Positions 31,580 to 39,473 of a stretch of DNA of 64,000 bases are shown one piece after another (position 1 is the stretch's first letter; the number at the start of each line of letters is the position of its first letter). Position numbers and translations under genes: made by a program. The notes under the pieces are model-generated. The model had not been told where the DNA came from, ran no database searches, and was given only the letters and a program-made list of their open reading frames with translations. The DNA comes from Neisseria sp. DTU_2020_1000833_1_SI_GRL_NUU_006 (GTDB lineage Bacteria > Pseudomonadota > Gammaproteobacteria > Burkholderiales > Neisseriaceae), in the NCBI GenBank assembly GCA_032388755.1, contig CP135593.1, forward strand, positions 2,170,001-2,234,000. The letters are read 5' to 3'.

Positions 31580-32052
31580 TGTTATCCGCAGAATCCTTAA
31601 AACAAATCGACATCGAGTTGGCGAAATATCCCGCCGACCAACGCCGTTCCGCCATCATGGGCGCGTTGCGTATCGCCCAAACCGAAAAAGGCTGGCTCGC
31701 CCCCGAAACCATCGCCTTTGTTGCCGACTACATCGGCATCACGCCGGCGCAGGCATATGAAGTCGCCACTTTCTACAATATGTATGACCTCGAGCCTGTC
31801 GGCAAATACAAACTGACCGTCTGCACCAACCTTCCCTGCGCCCTGCGCGGCGGCATGGATACCGGCGAATACCTGAAGAAAAAACTCGGTATCGGCTACG
31901 GCGAAACCACGCCTGACGGCAAATTTACCCTTGTCGAAGGCGAATGCATGGGCGCATGCGGCGATGCCCCCGTTATGCTGGTAAACAACCACAGCATGTG
32001 CAGCTTTATGACTGAAGAGGCGATTGAGAAGAAACTGGCGGAGTTGGAGTAG
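31579..32052 (+). CDS. nuoE: NADH-quinone oxidoreductase subunit E
   Basis: The 157-residue thioredoxin-like 24 kDa subunit holds the [2Fe-2S] cluster N1a. The four ligands are in TVCTNLPCALRGG and VEGECMGACGDAP. It starts on the A of the nuoD stop codon (ATAATG). The stop TAG runs into a DUS. A 316 bp repeat-rich spacer then separates it from nuoF, so coupling between these two usually adjacent genes is lost. Confidence 0.96.
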   Translation: MLSAESLKQIDIELAKYPADQRRSAIMGALRIAQTEKGWLAPETIAFVADYIGITPAQAYEVATFYNMYDLEPVGKYKLTVCTNLPCALRGGMDTGEYLKKKLGIGYGETTPDGKFTLVEGECMGACGDAPVMLVNNHSMCSFMTEEAIEKKLAELE

Positions 32053-32073
32053 GTCGTCTGAAACGACGATTTA

Positions 32074-32146
32074 AACGTAGGTCGGATACTTGTATCCGAC
32101 AGAGTGGGTAAAAAGGCAAAATGTCGGATTCAAGAATCCGACCTAC
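32074..32146. repeat. family B element in the nuoE-nuoF spacer
   Basis: The left arm GTAGGTCGGATACTTGTATC continues into CGAC. The right arm is GTCGGATTCAAGAATCCGAC followed by CTAC. The ends are perfect inverted repeats over about 10 bp (GTAGGTCGGA / TCCGACCTAC). Confidence 0.75.
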
Positions 32147-32160
32147 GGAAATACCGAAAT

Positions 32161-32192
32161 GCCGTCATTCCCGCGCAGGCGGGAATGACGGC
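32161..32192. repeat. solo dRS3 palindrome
   Basis: GCCGTCATTCCCGCGCAGGC is followed by GGGAATGACGGC. It is a single dRS3 without partner. With the DUS pair 32232-32292 it fills the rest of the 316 bp spacer 32053-32368, where no gene is seen. Confidence 0.65.
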
Positions 32193-32368
32193 AGACAAGC
32201 AAAGTGATCGAGATCCAACAAAAACGATTAAAGGTCGTCTGAAAATATCGATTTGATAAACCAATAGATTTCATTTCAGACGACGTTACAAGCCGATACA
32301 CAAAGACATCTTAAAGGTCGTCTGAAACAGCGGCCGCAACCGATACGAAAACGAACAGGCACACCAAA

Positions 32369-33664
32369 ATGGCTATTTACCAATCAGGCGTGATTTTTGA
32401 CCAAGTGGATACCGCCAATCCCGATTGCTGGACATTGGACGAATACGTCAAACGCGGCGGTTACAGCGCCCTGCGTAGAATCCTGTCCGAAAACATCTCG
32501 CAAACCGACGTGATTGACGAAGTCAAAACCTCCGGCTTGCGCGGGCGCGGCGGTGCGGGCTTTCCGACCGGCTTGAAATGGAGCTTTATGCCCCGTTCCT
32601 TCCCCGGCGAAAAATACGTCGTCTGCAACACCGACGAAGGCGAACCGGGTACGTTCAAAGACCGCGACATCATCATGTTTAACCCCCATGCCCTGATTGA
32701 AGGCATGATTATCGCCGGTTACGCGATGGGCGCGAAAGCGGGCTATAACTACATTCACGGCGAAATTTTCGAAGGTTATCAACGTTTTGAAGCTGCACTC
32801 GACCAAGCGCGCGCCGCAGGTTTTTTGGGTAAGAATATTTTAGGTTCGGACTTCGAATTCGAACTCTTCGCCCACCACGGCTACGGCGCATATATCTGCG
32901 GCGAAGAGACCGCATTGCTCGAATCGCTGGAAGGCAAAAAAGGCCAGCCGCGCTTCAAACCGCCGTTCCCCGCCTCGTTCGGCCTGTACGGCAAGCCGAC
33001 CACCATCAACAATACCGAAACCTTCGCCTCCGTACCGTTTATCGTCCGCGACGGCGGTCAGGCGTTTGCCGACAAAGGCATTCCGAATGCCGGCGGAACC
33101 AAACTGTTCTGCATCTCCGGCCACGTCGAACGTCCGGGTAATTATGAAGTGCCGTTAGGCACGCCGTTTGCCGAAATCCTGAAAATGGCGGGCGGTATGC
33201 GCGGCGGCAAAAAACTTAAAGCCGTTATCCCCGGCGGTTCGTCCGCGCCCGTATTGCCTGCCGACATTATGATGCAGACCAATATGGACTACGACTCGAT
33301 TTCCAAAGCCGGCTCGATGCTCGGTTCCGGCGCGATTATTGTGATGGACGAAGACGTGTGCATGGTCAAAGCCCTCGAACGCTTAAGCTATTTCTACTAC
33401 GACGAATCCTGCGGCCAATGCACCCCCTGCCGCGAAGGCACCGGCTGGCTCTACCGCATCGTCCACCGCATCGTAGAAGGCAAAGGCCGCATGGAAGACT
33501 TGGATTTGCTCGATTCCGTCGGCAACCAAATGGCAGGCCGCACCATCTGCGCCCTCGCCGATGCCGCCGTCTTCCCCGTCCGCAGCTTTACCAAGCATTT
33601 CCGTGATGAATTTGTGCATTACATTGAACACGGCGGACCGATGAAGCCGAATAAGTGGTGTTGA
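32369..33664 (+). CDS. nuoF: NADH-quinone oxidoreductase subunit F (NADH-binding)
   Basis: The 431-residue 51 kDa subunit has the Gly-rich NADH/FMN region GLRGRGGAGFPTGLKWSF and CNTDEGEPGTFKDRD, the middle GYGAYICGEETALLESLEG, and the N3 [4Fe-4S] ligands in ESCGQCTPCREG plus the later Cys of GRTICALADAA. It accepts hydride from NADH and passes electrons into the iron-sulfur chain. All motifs are intact. A weak ribosome site lies within GCACACCAAA. It is followed by 194 bp and then the DUF559 gene, so it is separated from nuoG by foreign-looking sequence. Confidence 0.97.
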   Translation: MAIYQSGVIFDQVDTANPDCWTLDEYVKRGGYSALRRILSENISQTDVIDEVKTSGLRGRGGAGFPTGLKWSFMPRSFPGEKYVVCNTDEGEPGTFKDRDIIMFNPHALIEGMIIAGYAMGAKAGYNYIHGEIFEGYQRFEAALDQARAAGFLGKNILGSDFEFELFAHHGYGAYICGEETALLESLEGKKGQPRFKPPFPASFGLYGKPTTINNTETFASVPFIVRDGGQAFADKGIPNAGGTKLFCISGHVERPGNYEVPLGTPFAEILKMAGGMRGGKKLKAVIPGGSSAPVLPADIMMQTNMDYDSISKAGSMLGSGAIIVMDEDVCMVKALERLSYFYYDESCGQCTPCREGTGWLYRIVHRIVEGKGRMEDLDLLDSVGNQMAGRTICALADAAVFPVRSFTKHFRDEFVHYIEHGGPMKPNKWC

Positions 33665-33724
33665 GGTTTCAGACGACCTGCGACCTGCGTATCGGTGGTG
33701 TTTGGGATTCTCACCAGCAAATTA

Positions 33725-33765
33725 ATTCCCTCTCCCGCTCGCGGGGGAGGGTTAGGGTGGGGGTG
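33725..33765. repeat. CTCCCG-type hairpin repeat
   Basis: CCCTCTCCCGCTCGCGGGGG is followed by AGGGTTAGGGTGGGGG. Mirror copies lie at about 34232-34275 and 34390-34428 on the other side of the DUF559 gene. Confidence 0.55.
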
Positions 33766-33858
33766 GTGCTTGGAATATTTTGAAACAGATTTTTATACGG
33801 GCAAGATTCAGACGGCCTCCGTATAGGTCGTCTGAAAAAGGTTGAGGCCAACCCGGCT

Positions 33859-34215
33859 ATGCGGTACAGCACAAGAAATACGGCATTAAAACAGAATGTC
33901 CGTAATCTGAAGCAGAATATGACTTTGGCCGAGCAGAAATTGTGGGGTCACTTGCGCGGCAAACGGGTGAACGGAATAAAATTCCGACGCCAACAGACAA
34001 TAGGCGGATATATCGTCGATTTTGTCAGTATGGAGCATCGTTTGATTATTGAATTGGACGGTGGACAACATTCGGAACAGATTGAGTATGACGAGCAGCG
34101 GACGGCGTTTTTGAATGCTCAAGGTTATCGGGTGTTGCGGTTTTGGAATAATGAAGTTTTGCAGCAAACCGAAGCAGTACTGGAAAAGATTATCGAAATG
34201 TGCGGCGGAAAATAG
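33859..34215 (+). CDS. DUF559 (Vsr-like endonuclease fold) protein
   Basis: The 118-residue protein is a stand-alone DUF559 domain: MTLAEQKLWGHLRGKRVNGIKFRRQ, then YIVDFVSMEHRLIIELDGGQH and YRVLRFWNNEVLQQTEAVLE (each motif longer than quoted in part). The family is related to very-short-patch-repair endonucleases, with conserved Asp and Glu-Asp-Gly acidic residues (VDF, IELDGGQH). Activity is not proven for most members. It sits inside the nuo locus between nuoF and nuoG, flanked on both sides by CTCCCG-type repeats, which suggests acquisition as a unit. Its codons are more AT-rich than those of nuo (TTGAAT, GATTATT), a further sign of transfer. Confidence 0.85.
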   Translation: MRYSTRNTALKQNVRNLKQNMTLAEQKLWGHLRGKRVNGIKFRRQQTIGGYIVDFVSMEHRLIIELDGGQHSEQIEYDEQRTAFLNAQGYRVLRFWNNEVLQQTEAVLEKIIEMCGGK

Positions 34216-34231
34216 GACAGCCGCAATGTTG

Positions 34232-34440
34232 TAAAGCCACCCCCATCCTAGCCTTCCCCCGCCGGACGGGGGAAGGGACAGACGGTAGCAGATTTGAATG
34301 TTTCGGGTTGATTCCTGAAATAAAGCAAATATAAAACATGATATTGAAAGACATTGCGGCGGAATCTGCCACTATATGTTCTGACAGAAACCTGTTTCCT
34401 CTCCCGTCAGGCGGGAGAGGGTGGGGGATAGGTTGTACTA
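34232..34440. repeat. CTCCCG-type hairpin repeats between DUF559 and nuoG
   Basis: CCTTCCCCCGCCGGACGGGG (from about 34252) and CCTCTCCCGTCAGGCGGGAG (from about 34398) are two palindromes separated by AT-rich sequence. 34441-34586 has one inverted DUS pair and nothing else. Confidence 0.5.
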
Positions 34441-34508
34441 GAATTTGGATTTTTTAAAATTAAGAAACGCCCATCCTAAAAATAAACAAGCAATAAACTT
34501 AATACTTT

Positions 34509-34542
34509 AAAGGCCGTCTGAAGCCCATTTTTCAGACGACCT
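34509..34542. terminator. mixed-dialect inverted DUS pair before nuoG
   Basis: The left copy is AAGGCCGTCTGAAG, the right is TTCAGACGACCT. Thus one arm is AG-DUS and the other is mucosa-type DUS, and the stem contains a mismatch. Its position upstream of nuoG could reduce transcription entering from nuoF. Confidence 0.5.
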
Positions 34543-34586
34543 CCATAAAAGATTATTTATCAAATACCCGTAACTAGGAACGAACC

Positions 34587-36848
34587 ATGTTACAAATCGA
34601 AATCGACGGCAAACAGGTATCTGTGGAGCAGGGTGCGACGGTGATTGAAGCCGCGCACAAGCTCGGTACTTATATCCCGCATTTCTGTTACCACAAAAAA
34701 CTTTCCATCGCCGCCAACTGCCGTATGTGTTTGGTGGATGTGGAAAAAGCCCCCAAACCTCTGCCCGCCTGTGCCACGCCGGTTACAGACGGCATGATTG
34801 TGCGTACGCATTCGGCAAAAGCCCGAGAGGCGCAGGAAGGCGTGATGGAGTTCCTGCTCATCAACCATCCGCTCGACTGTCCGACCTGCGACCAAGGCGG
34901 CGAATGCCAGTTGCAGGATTTGGCGGTGGGCTACGGCAAAACCACCAGCCGCTACACCGAAGAAAAACGTTCCGTCGTCGGCAAAGACATGGGACCTTTG
35001 GTTTCCGCCGAGGAAATGAGCCGCTGCATCCACTGCACCCGCTGCGTGCGTTTCACCGAAGAAATCGCCGGCTTGCAAGAAATTGCGATGGCGAATCGCG
35101 GCGAACACTCCGAAATCATGCCCTTTATCGGCAAAGCGGTGGAAACCGAGCTGTCGGGCAACGTCATCGATTTGTGCCCCGTCGGCGCGCTGACCAGCAA
35201 ACCGTTCCGTTTCAACGCGCGTACTTGGGAGCTGAACCGCCGCAAATCCGTTTCCGCCCATGACGCTTTGGGCAGCAACCTGATTGTGCAAACCAAAGAC
35301 CATACCGTCCGCCGCGTGCTGCCGCTGGAAAACGAAGCCATTAACGAATGCTGGCTGTCCGACCGCGACCGTTTCGCCTACGAAGGCCTGTATCACGAAA
35401 GTCGTCTGAAAAACCCAAAAATCAAACAGGGCGGCGAGTGGATGGACGTGGATTGGAAAACCGCGCTGGAATATGTCCGCAGCGCGATTGAATGTATCGC
35501 CAAAGACGGCAACCAAAACCAAGTCGGTATTTGGGCGAACCCGATGAATACGGTTGAAGAACTGTATCTGGCGAAGAAACTTGCCGACGGTTTGGGCGTT
35601 AAAAATTTCGCCACCCGCCTGCGCCAACAGGACAAACGTCTTTCAGACGACCTCAATGGTGCGCAATGGCTGGGACAAAGTATCGAATCGCTGGCGGACA
35701 ACGAAGCCGTACTGGTGGTCGGTGCGAACCTGCGCAAAGAACAGCCGCTTCTGACCGCCCGCCTGCGTCGCGCTGCTAAAGAGCGCATGGCCTTGAGCGT
35801 GTTGGCAAGCAGCAAGGAAGAGTTGTTTATGCCGCTTCTGGCTCAGGAAGCGGTGCATCCCGACGAGTGGGCAGGTCGTCTGAAAAACCTGTCTGCCGAT
35901 GCGGAAAACGCGATTACCGCGAGCCTGAAAAACGCTGAAAAAGCAGCGGTGATTTTGGGCGCGGAAGTGCAAAACCATCCCGATTACGCTGCGATTTACG
36001 CCGCCGCACAAGAGCTGGCGGACGCAACCGGCGCGGTGCTGGGTATTTTGCCGCAAGCTGCCAACAGCGTCGGTGCGGACGTATTGGGCGTGAACTCGGG
36101 CGAGAGCGTTGCCGAAATGGCAAACGCGCCGAAACAGGCAGTCTTGCTGCTCAACGTCGAGCCGGAAATCGATACGGCGGACGGTGCAAAAGCCGTAGCC
36201 GCGTTGAAACAGGCAAAAAGCGTGATGGCGTTTACGCCGTTTGTCAGCGAAACGCTGCTGGACGTGTGCGACGTATTGCTGCCGATTGCGCCGTTTACCG
36301 AAACCTCGGGCAGCTTCATCAATATGGAAGGCCGTCTGCAATCCTTCCACGGTGTCGTTCAGGGCTTCGGCGACTCGCGCCCGCTGTGGAAAGTGTTGCG
36401 CGTATTGGGCAATCTGTTTGACCTGCAAGGCTTTGAATACCACGATACCGCCGCGATTCTGAAAGACGCGTTGGACGTGGAAAGCCTGCCGTCCAAACTG
36501 AACAACCGCGCCGCTTCGACTCAAAAAGATTTTCAGACGACCTCAAGCCGCCTCGTGCGCGTGGGCGGAGTCGGTATTTATCACACCGATGCCATCGTGC
36601 GCCGTTCTGCGCCGTTGCAGGCAACCAGCCATGCCGCCGTGCCCGCCGCGCGTGTGAATCCGAACACATTGGCGCGCTTAGGCCTGCAAGACGGACAAAC
36701 CGCCATCGCCAAGCAAAACGGCGCAGGCGTGTCCGTGATGGTCAAAGCCGATGCCGGACTGCCTGAAAACGTGGTGCATCTGCCGCTGCATACCGAAAAT
36801 GCCGCGTTGGGTGCGTTGATGGACACTATTGAACTGGCGGGAGCTTGA
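34587..36848 (+). CDS. nuoG: NADH-quinone oxidoreductase subunit G
   Basis: The 753-residue 75 kDa subunit has an N-terminal [2Fe-2S] ferredoxin domain (HFCYHKKLSIAANCRMCLVD, then ACATPV), the His-Cys3 motif HPLDCPTCDQGGECQLQD and a [4Fe-4S] motif CIHCTRCVRF with IDLCPVGAL. A molybdopterin-oxidoreductase-like part without cofactor follows. Residues near 650 (KDFQTTSSRL) and 360 (LSDDLNGAQ) are translated from DUS copies within the less conserved domain. The ATG is preceded by TAGGAACGAACC. The nuoH start lies 3 bp after the stop. Confidence 0.96.
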   Translation: MLQIEIDGKQVSVEQGATVIEAAHKLGTYIPHFCYHKKLSIAANCRMCLVDVEKAPKPLPACATPVTDGMIVRTHSAKAREAQEGVMEFLLINHPLDCPTCDQGGECQLQDLAVGYGKTTSRYTEEKRSVVGKDMGPLVSAEEMSRCIHCTRCVRFTEEIAGLQEIAMANRGEHSEIMPFIGKAVETELSGNVIDLCPVGALTSKPFRFNARTWELNRRKSVSAHDALGSNLIVQTKDHTVRRVLPLENEAINECWLSDRDRFAYEGLYHESRLKNPKIKQGGEWMDVDWKTALEYVRSAIECIAKDGNQNQVGIWANPMNTVEELYLAKKLADGLGVKNFATRLRQQDKRLSDDLNGAQWLGQSIESLADNEAVLVVGANLRKEQPLLTARLRRAAKERMALSVLASSKEELFMPLLAQEAVHPDEWAGRLKNLSADAENAITASLKNAEKAAVILGAEVQNHPDYAAIYAAAQELADATGAVLGILPQAANSVGADVLGVNSGESVAEMANAPKQAVLLLNVEPEIDTADGAKAVAALKQAKSVMAFTPFVSETLLDVCDVLLPIAPFTETSGSFINMEGRLQSFHGVVQGFGDSRPLWKVLRVLGNLFDLQGFEYHDTAAILKDALDVESLPSKLNNRAASTQKDFQTTSSRLVRVGGVGIYHTDAIVRRSAPLQATSHAAVPAARVNPNTLARLGLQDGQTAIAKQNGAGVSVMVKADAGLPENVVHLPLHTENAALGALMDTIELAGA

Positions 36849-36850
36849 TT

Positions 36851-37927
36851 ATGCAGGAATGGTTCCAAAACCTCTTTGCCGCAACGCTCGGTCTGGGCGA
36901 TTTGGGCATCACCGTGGGCTTGGTGGTGTCCGTCATCGTCAAAATCGTGATTATCCTGATTCCGCTGATTCTGACCGTCGCCTACCTGACTTATTTCGAA
37001 CGTAAAGTTATCGGCTTCATGCAGCTTCGCGTCGGTCCGAACGTAACCGGTCCGTGGGGTCTGATTCAGCCGTTTGCCGACGTGTTCAAACTCTTGTTTA
37101 AAGAAGTTACCCGTCCGAAGCTGTCAAACAAAGCCCTGTTTTATATTGGTCCGATTATGTCGCTCGCCCCGTCTTTCGCGGCGTGGGCGGTGATTCCGTT
37201 CAACGAAGAATGGGTGCTGACCAATATCAATATCGGCCTTTTGTACATCCTGATGATTACCTCGCTGTCGGTTTACGGCGTGATTATCGCGGGCTGGGCT
37301 TCCAACTCCAAATATTCGTTCTTGGGCGCAATGCGTGCCTCCGCGCAAAGTATTTCTTACGAGATTGCCATGAGCGCCGCGCTGGTGTGCGTCGTGATGG
37401 TGTCGGGCAGCATGAACTTCTCCGACATCGTTGCCGCGCAGGCAAAAGGCATCGCGGGCGGTTCCGTGTTCTCGTGGAACTGGCTGCCGCTCTTCCCAAT
37501 CTTCATCGTCTATCTGATTTCCGCCGTTGCCGAAACCAACCGCGCGCCGTTTGACGTAGCAGAGGGCGAATCCGAAATCGTTGCCGGACACCACGTCGAA
37601 TATTCCGGCTTCGCGTTCGCGCTGTTCTTCCTCGCCGAATACATTTTCATGATCCTGATTGCCGCGCTGACATCGCTGATGTTCCTCGGCGGCTGGCTGT
37701 CCCCGTTCCCGCAAAGCTGGGGCATTGTCGGCACACCTTCCGCATTCTGGATGTTTGTGAAAATGGCGGCTGTGCTGTACTGGTATCTGTGGATACGAGC
37801 CACCTTCCCGCGCTACCGCTACGACCAAATCATGCGCTTGGGCTGGAAAGTGCTGATTCCCATCGGCTTCGCCTATATCGTGATTTTGGGTGTGTGGATG
37901 ATTTCGCCGCTGAATTTGTGGAAATAA
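36851..37927 (+). CDS. nuoH: NADH-quinone oxidoreductase subunit H
   Basis: The 358-residue membrane protein has eight or so helices. Family motifs are TYFERKVIGFMQLRVGPN, GLIQPFADVFKLLFKE, and AETNRAPFDVAEGESEIVAG, a loop of the quinone chamber. It links the quinone site with the proton-pumping arm. The start is ATG 36851, since nuoG ends at 36848; an in-frame TTG at 36845 is less likely. It ends ISPLNLWK. A DUS pair (37928-37962) follows in the 79 bp to nuoI. Confidence 0.97.
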   Translation: MQEWFQNLFAATLGLGDLGITVGLVVSVIVKIVIILIPLILTVAYLTYFERKVIGFMQLRVGPNVTGPWGLIQPFADVFKLLFKEVTRPKLSNKALFYIGPIMSLAPSFAAWAVIPFNEEWVLTNINIGLLYILMITSLSVYGVIIAGWASNSKYSFLGAMRASAQSISYEIAMSAALVCVVMVSGSMNFSDIVAAQAKGIAGGSVFSWNWLPLFPIFIVYLISAVAETNRAPFDVAEGESEIVAGHHVEYSGFAFALFFLAEYIFMILIAALTSLMFLGGWLSPFPQSWGIVGTPSAFWMFVKMAAVLYWYLWIRATFPRYRYDQIMRLGWKVLIPIGFAYIVILGVWMISPLNLWK

Positions 37928-38006
37928 GTTTCAGACGACGTATCAAGGTCGTCTGAAAACGCAGTTTTGAATATTTAACGGAATCCCTGTTTTGAGGGAA
38001 CAGAAT

Positions 38007-38486
38007 ATGGCTAATTTAGTAAAAACTTTCTTGCTCGGTGAGTTGGTCAAAGGCATGGGCGTAACGCTCAAAAACTTTTTCGCCCGCAAAGACACGATTT
38101 ATTTCCCCGAAGAGAAAACGCCGCAATCCGTGCGTTTCCGCGGTCTGCACGCGCAGCGGCGGTATCCGAACGGCGAGGAACGCTGTATTGCATGTAAATT
38201 GTGCGAGGCGGTGTGTCCGGCAATGGCGATCAACATCGAATCGGAAGAACGCGAAGACGGTACGCGCCGCACCAAACGTTACGACATCGACCTGACCAAA
38301 TGTATCTTCTGCGGCTTCTGCGAAGAGGCCTGCCCGACCGATGCGATTGTGGAAACCCATATTTTTGAATACCACGGCGAGAAAAAAGGCGACTTGTACA
38401 TGACCAAGCCCATCCTCTTGGCAATCGGCGACAAATACGAAGCCGAAATCGCCAAACGCAAAGCCGCTGACGCACCGTACCGTTAA
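38007..38486 (+). CDS. nuoI: NADH-quinone oxidoreductase subunit I
   Basis: The 159-residue ferredoxin-like subunit has two complete [4Fe-4S] motifs, CIACKLCEAVCPAMAI and CIFCGFCEEACPTDAI (clusters N6a and N6b). They carry electrons from NuoG to NuoB. GAGGGAACAGAAT stands before the ATG at 38007, which matches the family N-terminus MANLVKTFL. nuoJ follows after 11 bp. Confidence 0.97.
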   Translation: MANLVKTFLLGELVKGMGVTLKNFFARKDTIYFPEEKTPQSVRFRGLHAQRRYPNGEERCIACKLCEAVCPAMAINIESEEREDGTRRTKRYDIDLTKCIFCGFCEEACPTDAIVETHIFEYHGEKKGDLYMTKPILLAIGDKYEAEIAKRKAADAPYR

Positions 38487-38497
38487 GGAGCAGACGA

Positions 38498-39169
38498 ATG
38501 ACTTTTTCTGCGATTCTATTCTATATCCTTGCCGCTATCGTCTTATATGGCGCGTTGCGCACCGTTACCGCGAAAAACCCTGTCCACGCCGCTTTGCATC
38601 TGGTGCTGACCTTCTGCGTGAGCGCGATGATTTGGATGCTGATGCAGGCGGAGTTTTTGGGGATTACGTTGGTGGTCGTGTATGTCGGCGCCGTGATGGT
38701 GCTGTTCCTGTTCGTTGTGATGATGCTGAATATCGACATCGAAGCCATGCGCGCCGGTTTCTGGCGTCATGCGCCTGTTGCCGGTGTAGTCGGTACGCTG
38801 TTGGCGGTTGCCCTGATTCTGATTCTGGTTAACCCGAAAACCGACCTTGCTGCATTTGGCTTGATGAAAGACATTCCTGCCGATTACAACAATATCCGCG
38901 ATTTGGGCAGCCGTATTTATACCGAATACCTGTTGCCGTTTGAGTTGGCGGCGGTATTGCTGCTGTTGGGTATGGTAGCCGCGATTGCGCTGGTTCACCG
39001 CAAAACCATCAATCCGAAACGCATGGATCCTGCCGACCAAGTTAAAGTGCGCGCCGACCAAGGCCGTATGCGCTTGGTAAAAATGGAAGCTGTGAAACCG
39101 CAAACCGAATTTGTTGAAGAGAGCGAAGTTTCAGACGACCTCAAGCCTGAAGGGGAGGGCAAAGCATGA
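38498..39169 (+). CDS. nuoJ: NADH-quinone oxidoreductase subunit J
   Basis: The 223-residue protein has five membrane helices. The conserved third-helix motif is EFLGITLVVVYVGAVMVLFLFVV. NuoJ contributes the mobile helix of the E-channel. The C-terminal tail after about residue 175 is hydrophilic and ends with EVSDDLKPEGEGKA, of which SDDL is translated from a DUS. The tail may be dispensable. AAGGAG precedes the start, and nuoK overlaps by 4 bp. Confidence 0.95.
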   Translation: MTFSAILFYILAAIVLYGALRTVTAKNPVHAALHLVLTFCVSAMIWMLMQAEFLGITLVVVYVGAVMVLFLFVVMMLNIDIEAMRAGFWRHAPVAGVVGTLLAVALILILVNPKTDLAAFGLMKDIPADYNNIRDLGSRIYTEYLLPFELAAVLLLLGMVAAIALVHRKTINPKRMDPADQVKVRADQGRMRLVKMEAVKPQTEFVEESEVSDDLKPEGEGKA

Positions 39170-39471
39170 TTACCTTGACGCATTATCTGGTATTGGGCGC
39201 GCTCCTGTTCGGTATCAGCGCCATGGGCATCTTTATGAACCGCAAAAACGTGCTGGTATTGCTGATGTCCATCGAGCTGATGCTCTTGGCGGTAAACTTC
39301 AACTTTATCGCCTTCTCACAGCACTTGGGCGATACCGCCGGACAGATTTTCGTATTCTTCGTATTGACCGTCGCCGCTGCCGAATCCGCCATAGGTTTGG
39401 CGATTATGGTGCTGGTGTACCGCAACAGAAAAACGATTAATGTTGCCGATTTGGACGAGTTGAAAGGGTAA
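39166..39471 (+). CDS. nuoK: NADH-quinone oxidoreductase subunit K
   Basis: The 101-residue membrane protein has three helices. NuoK has two conserved Glu in helices, seen in MSIELMLLAVNFN and VAAAESAIGLAIMV. It forms part of the proton path next to NuoN. It overlaps nuoJ by ATGA and stands 2 bp before nuoL. Confidence 0.97.
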   Translation: MITLTHYLVLGALLFGISAMGIFMNRKNVLVLLMSIELMLLAVNFNFIAFSQHLGDTAGQIFVFFVLTVAAAESAIGLAIMVLVYRNRKTINVADLDELKG

Positions 39472-39473
39472 TC

